Assembly (NCBI RefSeq): GCF_002929335.1
Contig: NZ_PJIL01000003.1
Coordinates: 62,001 to 126,000 of the forward strand
Origin: Arthrobacter sp. Y81
Lineage (GTDB): Bacteria > Actinomycetota > Actinomycetes > Actinomycetales > Micrococcaceae
Direction of reading: 5' to 3'
Length of the DNA: 64,000 nt
Shown: positions 58,631-64,000 of the stretch, in pieces
Layout of the letters: the number at the start of each line of letters is the position of its first letter
Numbering within the stretch: position 1 is the stretch's first letter
Notes under the pieces: generated by a model
Databases searched by the model: none
Seen by the model: the letters and a program-made list of their open reading frames with translations, nothing else
What the model was told of the DNA's origin: nothing
Translations under genes and position numbers: made by a program

Positions 58631-59860
58631 TCAGTCCGGAAGGATCCTTCTGACCACGGCGTCGGCGAGGAGCCTGCCCTTGAGCGTGAGGACGAGCCGG
58701 CCCTTGAACGCCAAGACGGGGTCTACCAGGCCATCGGCGATTAGCCCCGCGACGGCGTGGCGCCCCGACGTTCCCAGCCCGGCAACCTCGAGTCCGCTAC
58801 TCAGCCTGGCTTCGAGCATGACCCGTTCAACGTTCCGGGTTTCGGCGTCGAGCGTTTCCCTGCCGGCGGCCGGCGACGCGCCGCCGGCGAGCCTGCCCGC
58901 GTAGGCAGTGGGGTGCTTGACGTTCCACCAGCGGACGCCGCCGACGTGCGAATGCGCGCCGGGGCCGATCCCCCACCAGTCGTCCCCGCGCCAGTACGCC
59001 AGGTTGTGCCGGCATGCCTGTTCCGGCGTGCGCGACCAGTTGCTTACCTCATACCAGCCGAGTCCGGCGGCGCTGATGAGTTCGTCCGCGAGTTCGTACT
59101 TGTCGGCGTGGTCGTCGTCGTCGATTCCGGGAACTTCGCCGCGGCGGATCTGGGCGGCCAGCTTGGTGCCGTCCTCGACGATGAGCGCGTAGGCGCTGAT
59201 GTGGTCCGGCCCGTAGGACAAGGCAGTTTCGAGTGAGTACCGCCAGTCCTCCAGGGACTCGCCCGGGGTGCCGTAGATGAGGTCCAGGCTGACCGCGAGG
59301 CCGGCGTCCCGTGCCCACTGCACCACCTGCGGCACGCGGCTGGGCGTGTGGGTGCGGTCGAGTACCTTCAGCACATGCGGGACTGCGGACTGCATGCCGA
59401 AGGACACACGCGTGAAGCCTGCGTCAGCTAGCAACTGGAGGGACTCCGGGGTGACTGAATCCGGGTTTGCTTCGGTAGTGACTTCGGCGCCGGGCTCCAG
59501 CCCCCATCCCGCAACGGCCGCGGTAAGGATGCGGGCCAGGTCCTCCGCGGGCAGCAGCGTGGGCGTGCCGCCGCCGAAAAAAACCGTGCCCAGCCGGCGG
59601 TCAGGCAGTCCGCTGGCCTGCAATGCCTTGGCGGCAAACTCCACCTCGGCGATAGCCGTGGAGGCATAGGCGTCCTGGGACGCCCCGCCGCCGAGTTCCG
59701 TGGCAGTGTAGGTGTTGAAGTCGCAGTATCCGCAGCGGACGGCACAGAAGGGGATGTGGACGTACAGCCCGAATCCCCGCCCGGCTGCGCCGTCGGCGGC
59801 CTGCGCGGGAAGCAGGCCGTCCGACGGCGCGGGGTCGCCGAGGGGGAGAATGCTAGGCAT
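58631..59860 (-). CDS. hemW: Radical-SAM haem chaperone HemW
   Basis: A 409-residue radical-SAM protein. YVHIPFCAVRCGYCDFNTY carries the CxxxCxxC cluster motif followed by Cys, GTVFFGGGTPTLLP and SFGMQSAVPHVLKVLDR follow, and the C-terminal HemN_C domain is present. HemW inserts haem into respiratory proteins rather than oxidising coproporphyrinogen; the Cys after CxxxCxYC differs from HemN. It lies 36 nt after lepA, the common arrangement. Confidence 0.94.
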   Translation of the reverse strand: MPSILPLGDPAPSDGLLPAQAADGAAGRGFGLYVHIPFCAVRCGYCDFNTYTATELGGGASQDAYASTAIAEVEFAAKALQASGLPDRRLGTVFFGGGTPTLLPAEDLARILTAAVAGWGLEPGAEVTTEANPDSVTPESLQLLADAGFTRVSFGMQSAVPHVLKVLDRTHTPSRVPQVVQWARDAGLAVSLDLIYGTPGESLEDWRYSLETALSYGPDHISAYALIVEDGTKLAAQIRRGEVPGIDDDDHADKYELADELISAAGLGWYEVSNWSRTPEQACRHNLAYWRGDDWWGIGPGAHSHVGGVRWWNVKHPTAYAGRLAGGASPAAGRETLDAETRNVERVMLEARLSSGLEVAGLGTSGRHAVAGLIADGLVDPVLAFKGRLVLTLKGRLLADAVVRRILPD

Positions 59861-59896
59861 TGCGGGGGCGTCCGGTGTTGCCGGCCACTGTCATCA

Positions 59897-61750
59897 CTAC
59901 TTCTTGGCCTTGTCCTTGGACTCGTCGGTGGTCAGCGCGGCGATGAAGGCTTCCTGGGGAACCTCAACGCGGCCCACCATCTTCATGCGCTTCTTGCCTT
60001 CCTTCTGCTTTTCCAGAAGTTTGCGCTTACGGGAAATATCGCCGCCGTAGCATTTCGCCAGAACGTCCTTGCGGATGGCGCGGATGCTTTCGCGGGCGAT
60101 GATCCGGGATCCGATGGCGGCCTGGATGGGAACCTCGAACTGCTGGCGGGGGATGAGTTCGCGCAGCTTGCCGGTCATCATCACACCGTAGGCGTAGGCC
60201 TTGTCCCGGTGGGTGATGGCGCTGAAGGCGTCCACCTGTTCGCCTTGGAGCATGATGTCAACCTTCACGAGGTCGGCAACCTGGTCGCCGTCCGCTTTCC
60301 AGTCAAGTGAGCCGTAGCCGCGGGTCTTGGACTTGAGGATGTCGAAGAAGTCGAAGACGATTTCGGCCAGCGGCAGGCGGTACCGGATTTCCACCCGGTC
60401 CTCGGACAAGTAGTCCATGCCGCCCATAATGCCGCGGCGGCTCTGGCACAGTTCCATGATGGCTCCGACAAAGTCATTCGGCGCCAGGATGGTGGCGGAC
60501 ACCATCGGCTCCCGGACCTCAGCGACCTTGCCGGTGGGGTATTCACTGGGGTTGGTGACGTGGACAACCTTCTTGTCCTCCAGCGTCACCTCGTACTCCA
60601 CGTTGGGTGCTGTGGAGATCAGGTCCAGGTTGTACTCGCGTTCGAGCCGTTCGCGGGTGATTTCCAGGTGCAGCAGCCCCAGGAAGCCCACCCGGAAGCC
60701 GAAGCCCAGGGCGGCCGAGGTTTCCGGCTCGTAGATCAGGGCGGCGTCGTTGAGCATCAGCTTCTCCAACGCATCGCGGAGCACCGGATAGTCGGTGCCG
60801 TCCAGCGGGTAGAGGCCGGAGAAGACCATCGGCTTGGCGTCGGCATAGCCGGGCAGCGACTGCGCGGCAGGCTTGGCCAGGTTGGTGACGGTGTCGCCCA
60901 CCTTGGACTGGCGGACGTCCTTCACACCGGTGATCAGGTAACCCACTTCGCCGACGCCCAGGCCCTTGGAAGGCGTGGGTTCCGGGGAGCTCACGCCGAT
61001 TTCGAGGAGTTCGTGCGTGGCGCGGGTGGACATCATCTGGATACGCTCACGCGGGTGCAGCATGCCGTCAACCACGCGGACGTAGGTGACCACGCCGCGG
61101 TAGGTGTCGTACACGGAGTCGAAGATCATGGCACGGGCGGGGGCATTGGGATCGCCCACCGGGGCCGGCAGGTCGCGCACGATCTTGTCCAAGAGGACCT
61201 CGACGCCGGCGCCGGTCTTGCCGGAGACGCGCAGCACCTCGTCCGGGTCGCCGCCGATCAGGCTGGCGAGCTCAGCCGCGTACTTCTCGGGCTGGGCCGC
61301 GGGAAGGTCGATCTTGTTCAGGACCGGAATGATGGTGAGGTTGTTCTCCATCGCCAGGTACAGGTTGGCGAGGGTCTGGGCCTCGATGCCCTGGGCCGCG
61401 TCCACAAGCAGTACTGCGCCTTCGCAGGCGGCCAGCGAACGGGAGACCTCATAGGTGAAGTCGACGTGGCCGGGGGTGTCGATCATGTTCAGGGCGTAGC
61501 TGGTGCCGTCAACTTCCCAGGGCATGCGGACAGCCTGGGACTTGATGGTGATGCCGCGCTCACGTTCGATATCCATACGGTCCAGATACTGGGCCTTCAT
61601 GTCGCGGGACTTAACGACGCCGGTGTACTGCAGCATGCGGTCGGCCAGAGTGGATTTACCGTGGTCAATGTGCGCAATGATGCAGAAGTTCCGGATGATG
61701 GCCGGATCTGTTGCGGCGGGCACCGGGGCGGTGCGGGCCATGGGAGACAC
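59897..61750 (-). CDS. lepA: Elongation factor 4 (LepA)
   Basis: A 617-residue translational GTPase that back-translocates or rescues stalled ribosomes. GTP motifs: [23 protein letters not shown] and NKIDLPAA; the LepA-specific C-terminal domain ends with [28 protein letters not shown]. The GTG at 61750 has AAGGA 6-7 nt upstream; an ATG three codons later is possible. Operon with hemW. Confidence 0.96.
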   Translation of the reverse strand: MSPMARTAPVPAATDPAIIRNFCIIAHIDHGKSTLADRMLQYTGVVKSRDMKAQYLDRMDIERERGITIKSQAVRMPWEVDGTSYALNMIDTPGHVDFTYEVSRSLAACEGAVLLVDAAQGIEAQTLANLYLAMENNLTIIPVLNKIDLPAAQPEKYAAELASLIGGDPDEVLRVSGKTGAGVEVLLDKIVRDLPAPVGDPNAPARAMIFDSVYDTYRGVVTYVRVVDGMLHPRERIQMMSTRATHELLEIGVSSPEPTPSKGLGVGEVGYLITGVKDVRQSKVGDTVTNLAKPAAQSLPGYADAKPMVFSGLYPLDGTDYPVLRDALEKLMLNDAALIYEPETSAALGFGFRVGFLGLLHLEITRERLEREYNLDLISTAPNVEYEVTLEDKKVVHVTNPSEYPTGKVAEVREPMVSATILAPNDFVGAIMELCQSRRGIMGGMDYLSEDRVEIRYRLPLAEIVFDFFDILKSKTRGYGSLDWKADGDQVADLVKVDIMLQGEQVDAFSAITHRDKAYAYGVMMTGKLRELIPRQQFEVPIQAAIGSRIIARESIRAIRKDVLAKCYGGDISRKRKLLEKQKEGKKRMKMVGRVEVPQEAFIAALTTDESKDKAKK

Positions 61751-61916
61751 GCAGGGTCCTTACTGTTGGCATTTCGCGGCTGTGATCAGGATGGCCGAAG
61801 CCATCGCGGGACCTGCCGCACGTGAACTTATAGTGTCCCACGTCCGGCCGCCAGTCGGTGCATTGTTTGCATGCCCGGCCTGCGACAACGCTCAGCGTCC
61901 GTCCCGGCAGTCGCAG

Positions 61917-61922
61917 TATCGT
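61917..61922 (+). promoter_or_regulatory. -10 box for leaderless PemK-like gene
   Basis: TATCGT with exactly 6 nt to the ATG at 61929; no ribosome site. Confidence 0.5.
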
Positions 61923-61928
61923 TGCAGC

Positions 61929-62483
61929 ATGGCACTGAACCTACGCTCCCTCGGCAAGGCCGTACGCGCCGCAATTCGCTTCCTGGAAGGGCGCCCCGCC
62001 AAAGACCGTCCGGGCAGCCAGCCGCACGTCCGCGCGCCGCGGGCCAGCGCACCGCCGCGCGGAGCTGCCGGCGGAATAAGCGGAAAGTACCCTGGCGACT
62101 TCAAGGGCGTCGCGAGCGTGAAGTACGCCCCCTCCCCCAACGGCAAGCCGGAACCGGGTGAGGTGGTGTGGACCTGGGTCCCGTATGAGGAGGACCACTC
62201 CCAAGGCAAGGACCGGCCCGTGCTGCTGATCGGGAGCCGCGGGCGGTACCTGCTGGGACTCATGCTTACCAGCAAGGACCACGACCAGGACCACCGAAAC
62301 GACGACAGCTACGTGGACATCGGCACCGGCAGCTGGGACCGGCAGCGCCGGCCCAGCGAAGCGAAACTGGATCGCATCCTCCAGATCAGCCCTGCTGACA
62401 TCCGCAGGGAGGGAGCCGTCCTTGACCGGAAGCGTTTTGACAGTGTTTCGTCGGCACTCCGTGAGCTGCACGGCTGGAGCTGA
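61929..62483 (+). CDS. PemK/MazF-like protein without an adjacent antitoxin
   Basis: A 184-residue protein. Residues about 1-70 are a basic, Pro/Ala-rich extension, and 75-184 form a PemK/MazF-like beta barrel: PEPGEVVWTWVPYEEDHSQGKDRPVLLIG with the usual Gly-Glu-Val start and RPVL strand, then DIGTGSWDRQRRPSEAKLDRILQI. MazF toxins are RNases, but this long chromosomal actinobacterial type has no antitoxin gene beside it, so toxin activity is not assured. Confidence 0.8.
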   Translation: MALNLRSLGKAVRAAIRFLEGRPAKDRPGSQPHVRAPRASAPPRGAAGGISGKYPGDFKGVASVKYAPSPNGKPEPGEVVWTWVPYEEDHSQGKDRPVLLIGSRGRYLLGLMLTSKDHDQDHRNDDSYVDIGTGSWDRQRRPSEAKLDRILQISPADIRREGAVLDRKRFDSVSSALRELHGWS

Positions 62484-62683
62484 CGGAACCCCCCGGAAAG
62501 ACCACGGGGAACAACCGGAGGACCAGCAGCAGTCCCGTGTGTCTGCTATCATTGACAGCTGTGTGTCCGTGCAGGTCGACGGCCACTGATGGTTGGCCGC
62601 CATAGGTATCCCCACGCCGCTCAGTCAATGGCCAATCTGAAAGCCCTCTAGACCATTTTCCGCTTTAAAAAGAGAGTTCACAC

Positions 62684-62944
62684 GTGGCTAATATCAAGTC
62701 CCAGAAGAAGCGCATCCTCACCAACGAGAAGGCTCGCCTGCGTAACAACGCAGTCAAGTCCGAGCTGAAGACGGCCATCCGCGCCGTCAACACCGCCGTT
62801 GAGTCCACCGACAAGGATGCCGCTGCTGCTGCGCTGGTTGCTGCAGGCCGTAAGCTGGATAAGGCTGTCAGCAAGGGCGTTCTTCACAAGAACAACGCTG
62901 CAAACCGCAAGTCGGCGATCTCCAAGAAGGTCAACGCACTCTAA
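62684..62944 (+). CDS. rpsT: 30S ribosomal protein S20
   Basis: An 86-residue basic helical protein, [20 protein letters not shown] at the start and [19 protein letters not shown] at the end, of normal length. GTG start. A 200-nt leader region precedes it, with no obvious regulatory structure recognised. Confidence 0.97.
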   Translation: MANIKSQKKRILTNEKARLRNNAVKSELKTAIRAVNTAVESTDKDAAAAALVAAGRKLDKAVSKGVLHKNNAANRKSAISKKVNAL

Positions 62945-62973
62945 GGTTTTCCAGTTCAACTGAACTGATGATC

Positions 62974-63003
62974 GTGGCCGGCACCCCTCGGGGTGCCGGC
63001 CAC
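62974..63003. terminator. Terminator between rpsT and holA
   Basis: Arms gtggccggcacccc (62974-62987) and ggggtgccggccac (62990-63003) form a perfect 14-bp stem between the convergent genes. Confidence 0.8.
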
Positions 63004-63077
63004 ATCCATTTAACGGCTGCGTGCGCCTCTCGCGAGGCGGCTTCCCCTGGAGGGCTGCGGCGAGGCTGCTTTTCGGC

Positions 63078-64000
63078 CTAGCCGCGGCGGACCGACGTTG
63101 CGATGACGGTGACGGCGTGCTCCACGGCGTACACGGGATCGCGGGAGAGGCCCTTGACCTGGGCGTCCGCCTCGGCCGTCACCTGGATGGAGCGGACCAG
63201 GCCCTCGGGCGTCCAGCGCCGGACGTCACGCTGCGCCTGTTCCACCAACCACGGCTGCATGCCGAGCTGCCGGGCGATCTGGGCCGAGGACCCTTGCGCC
63301 CCGGCCACTTTGGCGACAGTCCGAAGCTTGGCGGCCAGCGCGGCCACTAGCGGCACGGGGTCCGCGCCCGTGGCGAGGGCGTGGCGAAGGGTGGAAAGCG
63401 CTAGTGGGCCGTTGCCAGCCAACGCGGCATCAGCGACTTTGAACGCCGTTGCCTCGATCCTGCCGCCGTAATACCGGTCCACCATGTCCGTATCCACGGC
63501 CGTGGCAGCGTCCGCGATGAGCTGGCTGCAGGCGGCAGCGAGTTCCGAAAGACTGGCGCCCACCGCATTGACCAGGGCGTGGACGGCCTCCGGCTCGATC
63601 CGCCGTGAAGCGGCCTTGAACTCCGCTGCGACGAACGCCGACTTGTCTGCGTCCTTTTTGAGGGGCTGGCAATCGACCACCGGCCAGCCGGCGGCTTTGA
63701 TGGCATCAAGCAGCTTCTTGCCCCGGACCCCGCCGCCGTGGCGGACCACCAGGACAGCGTCTGGTTCGGGGTTCGCCAGGTATTTGAGGGCGTCTGCCAG
63801 GAAAGCGTCATTCATTGCTTCCGCGGACTCGATTTCGATGAGCTTCGATTCCCCGAAGAGGGAAGGGCTCACGTTCATGGCGAGCGACCCGGGTTCGTAG
63901 CTGCCGGCGTTGAGCCTGGTGATTTCCACGTCCGGTTCGGCTGCACGGACCTGTGACCTGACGCGGTCCATGGCACGGATGCCCAGGTATTCTTCGGGCC
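63078..64000 (-). CDS. holA: DNA polymerase III delta subunit (N-terminus outside window)
   Basis: The frame is open to the window edge, where it encodes GPEEYLGIRAMDRV, the strand after the first few residues of HolA. The visible ~307 residues hold VLVVRHGGGVRGKKLLDAIK in the Rossmann-like part, DTDMVDRYYGGRIEATAF at the lid/collar boundary and a helical collar domain. HolA opens the sliding clamp in the clamp-loader complex. Only a few N-terminal residues are missing. Confidence 0.92.
   Translation of the reverse strand, partial: PEEYLGIRAMDRVRSQVRAAEPDVEITRLNAGSYEPGSLAMNVSPSLFGESKLIEIESAEAMNDAFLADALKYLANPEPDAVLVVRHGGGVRGKKLLDAIKAAGWPVVDCQPLKKDADKSAFVAAEFKAASRRIEPEAVHALVNAVGASLSELAAACSQLIADAATAVDTDMVDRYYGGRIEATAFKVADAALAGNGPLALSTLRHALATGADPVPLVAALAAKLRTVAKVAGAQGSSAQIARQLGMQPWLVEQAQRDVRRWTPEGLVRSIQVTAEADAQVKGLSRDPVYAVEHAVTVIATSVRRG

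Noticed and set aside
62484..62683. Possible riboswitch or autoregulatory S20 leader
   Set aside because: I could not find a stable stem or a known leader motif; the TATCAT at 62547-62552 lacks a matching -35.

Overview
The window comes from a high-GC Gram-positive bacterium of the Arthrobacter/Pseudarthrobacter group (Micrococcaceae). The evidence is the actinobacterial cytochrome bc1-aa3 gene set (di-haem QcrC, three-helix QcrA, CtaF), the actinobacterial families DUF3043, DUF3054, DUF3097 and DUF6153, the phoH-ybeY-CBS-era and hrcA-dnaJ-rsmE operons, and frequent GTG/TTG starts. No tRNA, rRNA or CRISPR array was seen.

Bases 1-21400 are an accessory, metal-handling (mainly copper) region. 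It opens with a GAF-domain remnant cut into by a DUF6262/TnpC-like transposon gene. It holds a His-rich P1B-ATPase followed by a PaaK-like adenylating enzyme, two small SHOCT membrane proteins, a MacB-type ABC exporter with an isoprenylcysteine-methyltransferase-like protein, an HMA copper-binding protein, two DUF305 lipoproteins, a DUF6153 protein, an Asp-box lipoprotein and a TAT-exported multicopper oxidase. Two promoters carry the same TACCCC-N3-GGGGTA (CsoR-type) operator in a 17-nt spacer, but no csoR gene is present here. The region is eroding: EamA and LOG genes have internal deletions, a universal stress gene and a methyltransferase gene are frameshifted, and a truncated CopB-like ATPase is fused in frame to the tail of a DUF6153 protein.

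Bases 21400-25000 are a run of small accessory enzymes and transporters (HAD, ABM, two VOC proteins, LysE, DUF3054, an Lrp/AsnC RAM-domain protein). From trpD onward the window is core chromosome.

Bases 25000-35600 carry the aerobic respiratory chain: ctaE-qcrC-qcrA-qcrB forward and ctaC-ctaD-ctaF in reverse. Between them lie a DasR/NagR-type GntR regulator and ptsH, with a DasR-like operator between these two divergent genes. erpA follows. Bases 35700-64000 hold an M20 peptidase, DUF3043, pyrD, two tandem alpha/beta hydrolases, uppS-recO, leuA with a Leu-rich leader peptide and attenuator-like hairpin, an M13 peptidase, an LCP protein, phoH-ybeY-CBS-era, a GerMN lipoprotein, hrcA-dnaJ-rsmE with a CIRCE element, DUF3097, DUF4870, lepA-hemW, an orphan PemK/MazF-like gene, rpsT and a partial holA.

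How the parts may work together: the island gives copper export (ATPase), periplasmic oxidation (multicopper oxidase) and outer-surface binding (DUF305/DUF6153), probably derepressed by Cu(I) through a CsoR encoded elsewhere. Several core genes start at an ATG/GTG 5-6 nt after a TANNNT -10 box, which points to leaderless transcripts.
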